A stretch of 64,000 bases of DNA, from assembly GCA_944392295.1 (NCBI GenBank), contig CALXWE010000006.1:43008-107007 (forward strand). The letters run 5' to 3'. The stretch comes from an uncultured Alphaproteobacteria bacterium (GTDB lineage: Bacteria; Pseudomonadota; Alphaproteobacteria; RF32; CAG-239). Shown here one piece after another: positions 1 through 8,675 of the stretch (position 1 is its first letter; the number at the start of each line of letters is the position of its first letter). A program made the position numbers and the translations under genes. Under the pieces are notes generated by a model, which was not told where the DNA came from, made no database searches, and worked only from the letters and a program-made list of their open reading frames with translations.

Positions 1-2073
1 TTCACGTATCTCTATGTTGGCTCCGTCATAAGTGCCTACCGTTAAAGCCCCGTTTAAAGCAAACTTCATATTGCCGGTGCCCGAGGCTTCAAATCCGGCT
101 GTCGATATTTGTAAACTTACATCGGCAGCAGGTATTAATTTCTCGGCAAGTGATACTTTGTAGTCAGGTAAAAATACGACCTTAAGAGCATTGTTTACTC
201 TCGGGTCGTTGTTTACAACATCGGCTACGTTGTTTATTAATTTAATGATGAGCTTGGCAAATGTATAAGAAGGCGCAGCTTTACCGGCAAAAATGTAAGT
301 CTTGTTTTGTATCGGACGAGCGTTGTCTTTTACTATTGCTAAATAATCGCCGATTACTTGCAAAATGGTCATTAATTGACGTTTGTATTCGTGTATTCTT
401 TTAGCATGCACAATATACATACTCTCGGAATTTACCATAATCCCGGTATTTTTAAATACATGAAAGGCTAAGTTTTTCTTGTTGGTACGCTTGTTCTCGG
501 CAAACTTTCTTAAAAAGCTTTCATCGTCCAAAAATTCCTCAAGCTTGGTTAATTCGCTTAAGTTGGTTATCCAGCTTTTACCGATTTTGTCGGTTATTAA
601 TTCCGCTAACGGAGTGTTGGCGTGTAATAACCACCGACGCGGCGTAATACCGTTGGTTATGTTGATAAACTTCTCCGGCCATAATTCATAAAATTCCGGC
701 ACTAATGAGGTCTTTATCAATTCGGTATGCAACTTGGCAACACCGTTGACCGAAAATGAACCGACAATCGATAAGTTGGCCATTCTGATAATTTGATTAT
801 CGCCGTCGCCGGATACGATAGATACTTTTGCAACTTTCGGCGAATCGGCACCAAATTTTGATTTAGCAAACTCTACAAAACGTCGGTTGATTTCATAAAT
901 GATTTGCAAATGACGCGGCAGCATCTTGCCGAATATACGCGTCGGCCAAGTTTCTAATGCTTCCGGCAATAAAGTGTGATTGGTGTATGCAAAAATTTTG
1001 GTTACAATGTCCCAAGCGGCATCCCACTCTTGCCCGTATTGGTCGATTAATAAACGCATCATTTCCGCAATGGCTAATGCCGGGTGCGTGTCGTTTAACT
1101 GAATGCATACATACTCCGGCATTTTGTAAAAATCGTTGCTCTTTTCCAAAAAGCGGCGAATAATATCTTGAATGGCGCACGATACAAAGAAATATTGCTG
1201 AGTTAATCTTAACTCTTTGCCGGATTCAACCGCATCTGAGGGGTATAATACCTTGGAGATGGTCTCGGTTTTGATTTTATCTTTAACCGCTTCCATATAA
1301 CCGCCTTCGTTAAATACGTTTATATCTAACTCCTCGTCGGTCTTGGCTGAAAATAATCTTAAATAGTTTACCGATTTACCGTCATAGCCGACAATCGGAA
1401 AATCGTACGGAACACCGTATAAAGTCTGGGTGTTTACCCAAGTAAAGTAAGGCTTGCCGTCGGCTCCCATATAGCTTTCTACGTTGCCGTAAATCGGTAT
1501 GCTTACTTTGCGGTCGTTACGGGCAAACTGCCAGGGGGAGTTTTCTCCGAGCCAGCTGTCGGCTTGCTCTATCTGCCAACCGTTTTCAAACTTTTGCTTA
1601 AATAAACCGAACTGATAGTTTATGCCGTATCCGAATCCGGCTAAACCTAATGACGCCATTGAATCCAGATAGCAAGCGGCTAACCGGCCCAAACCTCCGT
1701 TTCCTAATGCAGGATCATATTCGGCATCAAAAATTTCTTCCATTGAAATGTTCGGAAAACCTTCAATGTGAATGTCTTTTAGTAAATTGAAAAGTTCAAG
1801 GTTGTGTAAGTTGTTTTCCAAAGAACGACCGATTAAATATTCAATCGATAAATAATAAACCCTCTTTGAACCGGCAGCATTGTAACGATGTATGGTCTGG
1901 TACATCTTGTCCATGGCAAATTCACGCACGGCTAACGCTATCGCCTCAAAGGCCTCCTCTTTGGTCAGTTCACAAGTCCGTTTTCCGATAAAATATTTGA
2001 TATAATGCTCAATCGATAGTTTTAATCTGGCCTTATCAATCTCGCTTCCGGCTTTGTTTTCTTGCTTTTTCAA
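1..2073 (-). CDS. glgP: Glycogen/maltodextrin phosphorylase (C-terminus cut by window edge)
   Basis: Releases glucose-1-phosphate from alpha-1,4-glucan ends in the cytosol using pyridoxal phosphate. The reverse strand is open from a TTG at 2073, preceded by an AGGGAAAAGGG ribosome site, to base 1, giving 691 codons of a family that is usually about 800-850 residues. Visible family segments include YYLSIEYLIGRSL near the N-terminus, DPALGNGGLGRLAACYLDS, QLNDTHPALAIAEMMRLL, KRIHEYKRQLM and the PLP-lysine region EASGTGNMKFALNGALTVGT near the edge. The last 100 or so residues lie outside the window. No other glycogen gene is visible nearby; tolC diverges from it. An ATG start further in is possible but would remove conserved N-terminal sequence. 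Confidence 0.93.
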   Translation of the reverse strand, partial: MKKQENKAGSEIDKARLKLSIEHYIKYFIGKRTCELTKEEAFEAIALAVREFAMDKMYQTIHRYNAAGSKRVYYLSIEYLIGRSLENNLHNLELFNLLKDIHIEGFPNISMEEIFDAEYDPALGNGGLGRLAACYLDSMASLGLAGFGYGINYQFGLFKQKFENGWQIEQADSWLGENSPWQFARNDRKVSIPIYGNVESYMGADGKPYFTWVNTQTLYGVPYDFPIVGYDGKSVNYLRLFSAKTDEELDINVFNEGGYMEAVKDKIKTETISKVLYPSDAVESGKELRLTQQYFFVSCAIQDIIRRFLEKSNDFYKMPEYVCIQLNDTHPALAIAEMMRLLIDQYGQEWDAAWDIVTKIFAYTNHTLLPEALETWPTRIFGKMLPRHLQIIYEINRRFVEFAKSKFGADSPKVAKVSIVSGDGDNQIIRMANLSIVGSFSVNGVAKLHTELIKTSLVPEFYELWPEKFINITNGITPRRWLLHANTPLAELITDKIGKSWITNLSELTKLEEFLDDESFLRKFAENKRTNKKNLAFHVFKNTGIMVNSESMYIVHAKRIHEYKRQLMTILQVIGDYLAIVKDNARPIQNKTYIFAGKAAPSYTFAKLIIKLINNVADVVNNDPRVNNALKVVFLPDYKVSLAEKLIPAADVSLQISTAGFEASGTGNMKFALNGALTVGTYDGANIEIRE

Positions 2074-2153
2074 CCCTTTTCCCTTTCAAAATTGTTTTTA
2101 AAATACTTATTTATCCAATCTAGTATACGAAATTGTTTGAAATTTGCTTAACA

Positions 2154-2182
2154 ATTGCAAATTATTTTAAATAAATTGCAAT
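2154..2182. promoter_or_regulatory. 29-bp imperfect palindrome between glgP and tolC
   Basis: The segment begins ATTGCAA and ends TTGCAAT, and its two halves are nearly reverse complements around an AT-rich centre. It lies in the divergent glgP/tolC intergenic region, about 80 bp from either start, where an operator or overlapping promoter could act on both genes. Its AT-rich composition makes chance symmetry more likely, so function is only inferred. Confidence 0.35.
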
Positions 2183-2261
2183 AATTAAGGCTTAATAATG
2201 GTTGCAAAATGATAAAAAATGTACAATAATCCTTAAGTTAATTGAAATACGGGAATTTAAA

Positions 2262-3614
2262 ATGAAGAAGACTTTTTTGTTTACTTTACTGAGTGTAACC
2301 GCAATGTCGTTAAATGCTAATGCGGCTACTATTTTTGAAGCTATGGGCAGCGCTTATACCAATAACCCGACACTTCAGGCTCAAAGAGCATATGTAAGAG
2401 CCGTTGATGAAAATGTGGCTATTGCAAAATCAGGCTTTAGACCGACGTTGGCGTTGCAGGGTTCTTATTCGGATGCCCATATTAATACCGATGCTCCGAA
2501 TGTTCAGGATGGTTATGATGAATCTATCGCCGCAGTTGTTACTCAACCGATTTTTAACGGTTTTTCTACCAGAAACAGCGTTAAGGCAGCTGATCATACC
2601 GTAAAAGCCGAACAAAGCAACTTATCAAATGTTGAACAAGAAATTTTATTGGAAGCCTCAACCGCTTATCTGAATGTTTTACGTGATGAAGCAATCTTAA
2701 ATTTGCAAACCAATAACGAAAAACTTTTGAAAAAACGTATGGAAGAAACCAAAGAGCGTTTTAACGTCGGTGAAGTTACCCGTACCGATGTGGCGCAATC
2801 TGAGGCGCGCTATTCTCAGGCTCGCTCAGACAGAATCGCCGCCGAAGGCAATTTGGCCGCTTCTAAGGCTGTTTACGTTCAGGTTATAGGTCAGCAGCCC
2901 GATAAACTTGAAGAACCTTTCGGAATTGCCGAGTTGTTCCCAAAGTCAATTGAAGATGCCATAAGTTATGCGCGTAATAATAACTACGCTTTGAAAGCCG
3001 CAAAAAGCGCCTTAAATGCTCAGGTTTACAATGTGGCCGCCAATACCGGTGCTTTGTTGCCGCAAGTTGATTTTTCGGCAACCGCCTCTCGCGGTCAGGA
3101 GCAGTATTACGGTATGCAGGATCCGGAAACCAATAGCTTTAAATGGGGCGTTAATATGACCGTTCCATTGTATGATGCCGGTTCCGACAGAGCTAAAATT
3201 CGTCAGAGCAAGTATCAAAAATGGCAGGCTCAAGAAGCTGTGCTTGAAGCCGAAAGAGCTATGATATCTTCAGTTAGCAGCAACTGGGAATATATGGTTT
3301 CAAACTTGGCCAGAATTTCTTCGGTTAAAGACCAAATCAGAGCTTATGAAATTGCTTTGGATGGTGTTCAACAGGAAGAGGCCTTGGGTAATCGTACGGT
3401 TTTGGATGTTTTGGATGCTTATCAAGCTCTCTTAAACTCTAACGTAGAGGAAGTTGAAGCTCGTCGCGATTACTATGTATCGGGTATGCAGCTCTTGCTT
3501 TCTATGGGTAAATTAACCGCAAAAGATTTGAAATTGGCCGTTAATCTCTACAATGCCGAAAAATATTCCGACGAAACCAGCGGTAAATGGTTGTCGATAT
3601 CGGTTGATAAATAA
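2262..3614 (+). CDS. tolC: TolC family outer-membrane efflux protein
   Basis: Outer-membrane channel of type I secretion and RND/ABC efflux. The product is about 450 residues with a signal peptide (MKKTFLFTLL...NANA, cleavage near residue 21). The mature start ATIFEAMGSAYTNNPTLQAQ is a typical first outer-membrane-factor helix, and the two outer-membrane-factor repeats follow, with segments such as KKRMEETKERFNVGEVTRTD and NRTVLDVLDAYQALLNS. I chose the ATG at 2262 because it gives a clean signal peptide; an in-frame ATG at 2202 would add 20 charged residues. Next come a PopZ-like gene and valS, an order common in Alphaproteobacteria. No inner-membrane partner is encoded here. Confidence 0.92.
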   Translation: MKKTFLFTLLSVTAMSLNANAATIFEAMGSAYTNNPTLQAQRAYVRAVDENVAIAKSGFRPTLALQGSYSDAHINTDAPNVQDGYDESIAAVVTQPIFNGFSTRNSVKAADHTVKAEQSNLSNVEQEILLEASTAYLNVLRDEAILNLQTNNEKLLKKRMEETKERFNVGEVTRTDVAQSEARYSQARSDRIAAEGNLAASKAVYVQVIGQQPDKLEEPFGIAELFPKSIEDAISYARNNNYALKAAKSALNAQVYNVAANTGALLPQVDFSATASRGQEQYYGMQDPETNSFKWGVNMTVPLYDAGSDRAKIRQSKYQKWQAQEAVLEAERAMISSVSSNWEYMVSNLARISSVKDQIRAYEIALDGVQQEEALGNRTVLDVLDAYQALLNSNVEEVEARRDYYVSGMQLLLSMGKLTAKDLKLAVNLYNAEKYSDETSGKWLSISVDK

Positions 3615-3659
3615 ATTTTTTCTGCTATGATAACAAAAACTGTTTGAAACGGAAAAAGT

Positions 3660-3971
3660 ATGGCTGACGAACAAGAATTGTCAATGGAAGAAATTCTGGC
3701 TTCAATCCGGAATATCTTGTGGGAAAAGGAGGTAAATAAAAGTGCCTCCCGTTCTTGCATACGCGATTATGCCAAAGAAGCCGAAGGCGAGGTTTTTCAA
3801 CTGACCAAGAGTATGCTCGTTAAAGGTTGGGCCTTGCCTTATGAATATTCTAATTGGGATTTTAATGATGTCGCCGCAAAAATTTTGCACAAGTATGCCA
3901 AGGTTTTTGCTAAAGATGATGTGTTGTCGGCTCCTAAAGATGAACGAGTGAGCGCAAAGGAAGGTTCGTAA
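3660..3971 (+). CDS. Short PopZ-like (DUF2497) protein
   Basis: The 103-residue product begins with ELSMEEILASIRNIL, which matches the conserved N-terminal helix of PopZ, the polar organising protein of Alphaproteobacteria. The tolC-PopZ-valS gene order supports the assignment. It lacks the long acidic Pro-rich linker, and the C-terminal helices that drive PopZ oligomerisation are not recognisable: the rest reads as a compact, Trp- and Tyr-containing segment (KGWALPYEYSNWDFNDVAAK). Whether it still forms polar assemblies is unknown. No frameshifted continuation appears downstream before the terminator at 4005. Confidence 0.7.
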   Translation: MADEQELSMEEILASIRNILWEKEVNKSASRSCIRDYAKEAEGEVFQLTKSMLVKGWALPYEYSNWDFNDVAAKILHKYAKVFAKDDVLSAPKDERVSAKEGS

Positions 3972-4004
3972 AGCTGTAGCCTGAACCAGCCTCAGTATCT
4001 TTTT

Positions 4005-4036
4005 GCCCTTAAAATATGCGTGTTTTGAGGGCTTTT
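4005..4036 (+). terminator. Intrinsic terminator upstream of valS
   Basis: GCCCTTAAAA pairs with TTTTGAGGGC (one G-T pair) across an 8-nt loop, followed by TTTTG. It follows the PopZ-like gene. Confidence 0.6.
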
Positions 4037-4079
4037 GTTTGAAATTGTGATTGTAACTTAAAAATAGGAAATTAATCAG

Positions 4080-6719
4080 ATGTTAGATAAAAATTACAAC
4101 CCGAAAAATTTTGAAGAAAATATTTATAAAGATTGGGAAGAATCGGGCGATTTTAAACCGGATATGCGCCAAAACTCAGAGGCTTTTTCAATAGTTATTC
4201 CTCCTCCGAATGTTACCGGTGTTTTACATATGGGACATGCTTTGGATGATACCTTGCAAGATATTTTAGTAAGATATAACCGTATGCTTGGTAAAAAAGT
4301 TTTGTGGCAGCCGGGTACCGACCATGCCGGTATTGCAACTCAAATGGTTGTTGAACGTAATTTGGCAAAAGAGGGAATATCTCGTCATGATTTAGGCAGA
4401 GAAAAGTTTGTTGAAACGGTTTGGAAATGGCGTGAAAAATCGGGTGGCACAATTTGTAAACAACTGCGCAGATTGGGTGCTTCTTGCGATTGGAGCAGAG
4501 AACGTTTTACCATGGATGAGGGCTTAAGCCGCGCTGTTCGTAAAATTTTTGTTTCGCTTTATAAAGACGGATTGATTTTTAAGGCAAAAAAACTCGTTAA
4601 CTGGGATCCTAAACTCGGTACTGCCGTTTCCGATTTGGAAGTTGTTCAAAAAGAAACCGTTGGTAAAATGTATTACTATAAATATCCGATTGAGGGTGAA
4701 GAAGGTGAGTTTATTCATATTGCCACCACTCGTCCGGAAACCATGTTTGGTGATACTGCCGTTGCTGTTTCTAAAGAAAATGAAAAATTAAAGCATTTAA
4801 TCGGTAAAAATTGCATATTGCCGATTGTTAATCGGGTCATTCCGATTATCGGCGATGAGCACGCTGACCCCGAAAAAGGTACGGGTGCGGTTAAAATTAC
4901 TCCGGCTCATGATTTTAACGACTTTGAGGTCGGAAAACGCCACAATCTGCCGATGATTAATATCTTAAACGAAGATGCTACCTTAAATGAAAATACTCCG
5001 TTTGAAGGTATGAGCACTATGGAAGCTCGTGCTAAAACCATCGAAAAATTAACTGAGCTTGGTTTAATGGAAAAAATTGAAGACCATCCGATGGTTATTC
5101 CTTACGGCGACCGTTCCGGCGTTGTTATTGAACCGTTAATGACCGACCAGTGGTTTGTTGATGCTCCGAAATTGGCAGTTGAAGCCATGCGTGTGGTTGA
5201 AAACGGCGAAATGCAGTTTGTTCCGAAGTCGTATGAAAAAACTTATTTTGAATGGATGCGCAATATGCAGCCATGGTGTATTTCACGCCAATTATGGTGG
5301 GGACACCAAATGCCGATTTGGTACGGACCGGACGGTGAAATCTTTTGTGAAGAAACCGAAGAAGAAGCTTATAAAGCCGCTCTTAAGCACTACGGCAAAC
5401 AGGTTGAATTAACCAGAGAAACCGATGTGTTGGATACTTGGTTTTCATCCGGGCTTTGGGCTTTTTCAACTTTGGGCTGGCCTGATGATACCGAATATTT
5501 GAAAACCTTTTATCCGACTTCGGTTTTGGTAACCGGCTTTGATATTATCTTTTTCTGGGTTGCCAGAATGATGATGATGAGTATGTACGCCATGAAAAAA
5601 GTACCGTTTAAAAAATGTTATATTCATGGCTTGGTACGTGATGAAAAAGGTCAGAAAATGTCTAAATCCAAAGGCAACACGGTTGACCCGATGGAAACAA
5701 TTGAAAAATACGGTGCCGATGCTTTGCGCTTTTTTATGGCGGCTATGGAAACTCAAGGACGTGATGTTAACTTGTCGGAAGCGCGTATTGCCGGATATCG
5801 TAATTTTGCCACAAAATTATGGAATGCCGCTCGTTTTTGCGAGATGAACGAATGCCGTACAATGGCTGATTTTGACCCGTATACCGTTAAATTATCGGTT
5901 AATAAGTGGATTGTTGCCAAGGCTGATGAAGCAACAATGGAAGTTACCAAAGACTTAAATGATTTTCGTTTTTCGGATGCTGCCAATGCCGTTTATCAGT
6001 TTGTTTGGGGAACTTTCTGCGATTGGTATATCGAATTAAGCAAACCGATTTTTTACGGTCAAAATGCTCAAGATATTGCCGAAACCAGAGCTACCGCAGC
6101 TTGGGTTTTGGATAGAATTTTAGTTATTTTGCATCCGTTTATGCCGTTTATTACTACCGAGCTGTGGAATAATTTGGCAACGCGAAGCGTAAAATTGATA
6201 CATGCCGCTTGGCCGCAAGTTAAAGAAGTTAATGCCGATACTGCCGAGATGGATTGGGCTATTGATTTAATAAGCACCATTCGTTCTATGCGTGCGGAAA
6301 TGAATTTGCCGGCAGGCGCTAAGCTTACGATTTATCTTAAAGATATGAATGATAACTCTAAGGCTTATTTGGCAAATATGAAAACTTTGGTTTGCTCTTT
6401 GGCGAGATTAGAAAATGTTGAAATTTTCGGTCAGTCTCAAGAAATTACCAAAGATATGGTTCAAAAAGTGTTTAGAGAAGGGGCAATTTTGTTACCGCTT
6501 AAAGGTGTGGTTGATTTTGCTGCCGAAAGAGAACGCTTAAATAAAGAACTTGAAACATTAAACCGTAACTTGGAAGGATATGCTCGTAAGCTTTCTAACC
6601 AGAGCTTTGTAGAAAGAGCGCCGGCCAATGTGGTTGCCGAGGAAAAACGTCGTCAGGCGGAGGCTTTGGAAAATAAAGCCAAAGTTGAAGAAGCGCTGGC
6701 ACGAATTGTCGGTTTATAA
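4080..6719 (+). CDS. valS: Valyl-tRNA synthetase
   Basis: Charges tRNA-Val with valine in the cytosol. The 879-residue protein is a class I synthetase: the HIGH signature appears as HMGH in PPNVTGVLHMGHAL near residue 45, and the KMSKS signature in GQKMSKSKGN near residue 525. The editing (CP1) domain lies between, including TTRPETMFGDTAV and the D-x-x-D region GTGAVKITPAHDFNDFEVG. An anticodon-binding domain follows, and the C-terminus is the ValRS coiled coil rich in RERLNKELETLNRNLEGYAR. Length is normal for the family. Confidence 0.98.
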   Translation: MLDKNYNPKNFEENIYKDWEESGDFKPDMRQNSEAFSIVIPPPNVTGVLHMGHALDDTLQDILVRYNRMLGKKVLWQPGTDHAGIATQMVVERNLAKEGISRHDLGREKFVETVWKWREKSGGTICKQLRRLGASCDWSRERFTMDEGLSRAVRKIFVSLYKDGLIFKAKKLVNWDPKLGTAVSDLEVVQKETVGKMYYYKYPIEGEEGEFIHIATTRPETMFGDTAVAVSKENEKLKHLIGKNCILPIVNRVIPIIGDEHADPEKGTGAVKITPAHDFNDFEVGKRHNLPMINILNEDATLNENTPFEGMSTMEARAKTIEKLTELGLMEKIEDHPMVIPYGDRSGVVIEPLMTDQWFVDAPKLAVEAMRVVENGEMQFVPKSYEKTYFEWMRNMQPWCISRQLWWGHQMPIWYGPDGEIFCEETEEEAYKAALKHYGKQVELTRETDVLDTWFSSGLWAFSTLGWPDDTEYLKTFYPTSVLVTGFDIIFFWVARMMMMSMYAMKKVPFKKCYIHGLVRDEKGQKMSKSKGNTVDPMETIEKYGADALRFFMAAMETQGRDVNLSEARIAGYRNFATKLWNAARFCEMNECRTMADFDPYTVKLSVNKWIVAKADEATMEVTKDLNDFRFSDAANAVYQFVWGTFCDWYIELSKPIFYGQNAQDIAETRATAAWVLDRILVILHPFMPFITTELWNNLATRSVKLIHAAWPQVKEVNADTAEMDWAIDLISTIRSMRAEMNLPAGAKLTIYLKDMNDNSKAYLANMKTLVCSLARLENVEIFGQSQEITKDMVQKVFREGAILLPLKGVVDFAAERERLNKELETLNRNLEGYARKLSNQSFVERAPANVVAEEKRRQAEALENKAKVEEALARIVGL

Positions 6720-6727
6720 TATTAATG

Positions 6728-6754
6728 ACCGCCGCGGTTTTAACCGTCGGCGGT
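6728..6754 (+). terminator. Hairpin after valS
   Basis: ACCGCCG pairs with CGGCGGT, with an inner GGTT/AACC pairing. The following tract (TTAATGTAAATTTTT) has only a loose T-run, so it may be a weak terminator. Confidence 0.4.
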
Positions 6755-6782
6755 TTAATGTAAATTTTTAAGGAGAAAAGTT

Positions 6783-7424
6783 ATGAAAAAGCTTTTATTA
6801 TCATTTTTAATGGTAACTTTTTTGGGCGCTTGTGCCACCGACCCTTACACGGGTGAAAGCAAAGTTTCGAAAACGGCATGGGGAACAGGTATCGGAACTG
6901 CGGTAGGAGCAGGTGTCGGTGCTTTAATAGGCGGTGAAAAAGGTGCTTTAATAGGTGCCGGCGTGGGCGCCGGTGTGGGAGCTGCCAGCGGCGGTTATAT
7001 GGATATTCAGGCTCGTAAGCTTCGTGAGGAATTACAGGGTACGGGTGTTCAGGTTGCCAGAGACGGCGATAATATTCGTTTAATTATGCCCAATGCCATA
7101 ACTTTTAACACTAACGAATCGGTAATTAAAAGCAGCGCTAACAGAGTATTAGATTCAGTTGCCAAAGTAGCTGAAGAATATAATAAAACCTCACTGCGGG
7201 TTATCGGTTATACCGACAGTACGGGTAATGACAGTATTAATATTCCGTTATCACAAAAAAGAGCGGCAGCAGTAGCTCAATACTTAGAATTAAGAGGTGT
7301 TGCGGCAACTCGTATTACGGCAATGGGAATGGGTGCGCAAAACCCGATTGCTTCTAATGCAACGGCAGAGGGCAGAGAGCAAAACCGCCGTGTTGAAATT
7401 TATTTAATTAACAATGCCAACTAA
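6783..7424 (+). CDS. OmpA-family lipoprotein with glycine-zipper region (YiaD-like)
   Basis: The 213-residue envelope protein probably links the outer membrane to peptidoglycan. It has a lipoprotein signal (MKKLLLSFLMVTFLGAC, lipobox LGAC) and a glycine-zipper stretch at about residues 37-72 (GTAVGAGVGALIGG and following). The C-terminal OmpA/peptidoglycan-binding domain shows the NTNESVIKSSAN entry and the motif GYTDSTGNDSINIPLSQKRA, ending with REQNRRVEI. AAGGAG lies 8 nt before the ATG. It stands alone between two hairpins. Domain order matches YiaD/Pal-type proteins. Confidence 0.9.
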   Translation: MKKLLLSFLMVTFLGACATDPYTGESKVSKTAWGTGIGTAVGAGVGALIGGEKGALIGAGVGAGVGAASGGYMDIQARKLREELQGTGVQVARDGDNIRLIMPNAITFNTNESVIKSSANRVLDSVAKVAEEYNKTSLRVIGYTDSTGNDSINIPLSQKRAAAVAQYLELRGVAATRITAMGMGAQNPIASNATAEGREQNRRVEIYLINNAN

Positions 7425-7435
7425 GCCGCAAGCCT

Positions 7436-7469
7436 TAAGCCCCGTTCAAATATGGGGCTTAATTTTTTT
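7436..7469 (+). terminator. Intrinsic terminator after the OmpA-like lipoprotein
   Basis: TAAGCCCC pairs with GGGGCTTA over a 10-nt loop and is followed by ATTTTTTTG. Confidence 0.8.
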
Positions 7470-7565
7470 GCTAAAAGTTGTAAAAAAGATGTGCAAAAAG
7501 AGAAGAAAAAAGCGCAAACTAAGGAATCGCGTTAGGGTAAAAGCTAATTTTATGGAGCGTTTAAG

Positions 7566-7733
7566 ATGAAAAGAGCTTTGTTTGTTTTGGGTTTGGTGAT
7601 GCTTAACTGTAATATTGCTTTATCAGCAAACTTTACCGATACACTTGGGTCAGAGTGTGCAAGGATATTGTATCATATGGATACGTATGATTATCCTGCA
7701 AGGTATGATAATATAATGAGCGTTGATTTTTAG
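7566..7733 (+). CDS. Small predicted secreted peptide (55 residues)
   Basis: An ATG at 7566 with GGAG 8 nt upstream opens a 55-codon frame. The N-terminus MKRALFVLGLVMLNCNIALS is a good signal peptide (Lys/Arg start, hydrophobic core, small residues before cleavage near ALSA). The mature peptide would be about 35 residues and rich in Asp and Tyr, with one cysteine. I recognise no family. It sits alone between a terminator and kdsB. The ribosome site and signal-like start argue for a real gene, but a truncated remnant of a longer secreted protein is equally possible. Confidence 0.5.
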   Translation: MKRALFVLGLVMLNCNIALSANFTDTLGSECARILYHMDTYDYPARYDNIMSVDF

Positions 7734-7788
7734 CTTACAATATAGTACACTCTTATCCGTTAACTTGTAACAATTAGAAAGGATTACC

Positions 7789-8562
7789 ATGTCAAGAGTT
7801 ATAACTATGATTCCGGTTCGTATGGCTTCTACCCGTTTGCCTAATAAACCTTTGTTGGATATTAACGGTAAAAGTGTATTACAACGCGTGTACGAAAATG
7901 TTAAAAAAGATGTTCCGGGCGATATCGTTATTGCTGCCGGAGATCAGGTGTTGGTTGATGAGGCTAACAGAATCGGGGCTAAAGCCATTTTAACCGATCC
8001 GTCGTTGCCGAGCGGAACAGACCGTATTTCGGCTGCTCTTAAGCAAATTGACCCGGATGGCACAAAGTATGATATCGTAGTTAACTTTCAGGGCGATGGC
8101 TTGAATGTTGATCCTAAAGTAAATTTGTCTTTGATTGAAATGATTGAACGTACCGATTGCGATATTGCTACTTGCGGTATGGTATTTAAAAACGAAAAAG
8201 ATGTTAATGACCCGACACAGGTTAAAATCGTTATGGGCTTGAAAGAGGGCGAAACAGAAGCTAACTGCTTGTACTTTACTCGTGCCGCAGCTCCGTTTAT
8301 TCGTGATCCGCAAAAATGCAAAAATAAAGATTTTTATCATCATATCGGTATTTATGTTTATAAAGCTTCTTCTTTGCAAGAGTTTGTCAGCTTGCCGGTT
8401 GGCATATTGGAGCAAAGAGAATCGTTGGAACAATTACGTGCTCTGGAAAACGGTATGAAAATCAGAGCCCAGATTGTTGACAATATTAAACTGATAGACG
8501 AAGCTCCGGCTGATGTTAACACTCCGGAAGAATATCAAGAAGCTTTGAAATGGATTAAGTAA
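7789..8562 (+). CDS. kdsB: CMP-Kdo synthetase-like cytidylyltransferase
   Basis: KdsB activates Kdo with CTP for lipopolysaccharide core synthesis. The 257-residue product has the family N-terminus IPVRMASTRLPNKPLLDING, then SGTDRIS, the HIGIYVYK segment and EQRESLEQLRALENG. Two signatures differ from the usual form: the metal-site motif NVQGDEP reads NFQGDGL (the Asp is kept), and the C-terminal VDTPED reads VNTPEE, replacing a conserved acidic residue. The overall fold and sugar-nucleotide transferase role are secure; the exact sugar substrate is less so. A strong terminator follows at 8584. Confidence 0.85.
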   Translation: MSRVITMIPVRMASTRLPNKPLLDINGKSVLQRVYENVKKDVPGDIVIAAGDQVLVDEANRIGAKAILTDPSLPSGTDRISAALKQIDPDGTKYDIVVNFQGDGLNVDPKVNLSLIEMIERTDCDIATCGMVFKNEKDVNDPTQVKIVMGLKEGETEANCLYFTRAAAPFIRDPQKCKNKDFYHHIGIYVYKASSLQEFVSLPVGILEQRESLEQLRALENGMKIRAQIVDNIKLIDEAPADVNTPEEYQEALKWIK

Positions 8563-8583
8563 ATAATCTGAATGCTTAACTAA

Positions 8584-8615
8584 AAATCCGCCGGCTTAAA
8601 CGGCGGATTTTTTTT
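8584..8615 (+). terminator. Intrinsic terminator of kdsB
   Basis: AAATCCGCCG pairs perfectly with CGGCGGATTT across a 7-nt loop, followed by a T-run. Confidence 0.9.
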
Positions 8616-8617
8616 AT

Positions 8618-8652
8618 AAAACACCCGTTTGAAATTTACTTCCAAACGGGTG
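8618..8652 (-). terminator. Intrinsic terminator of carD
   Basis: On the minus strand CACCCGTTT pairs with AAACGGGTG and is followed by TTTTATAAAAA. It lies just past the end of carD, converging with the kdsB terminator. Confidence 0.75.
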
Positions 8653-8675
8653 AAACACCTAATGAAAACGAATCG

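Noticed and set aside
6783..7424. Repeat-rich glycine segment as a nucleotide repeat element
   Set aside because: It is the coding glycine zipper of the lipoprotein, not a DNA repeat.
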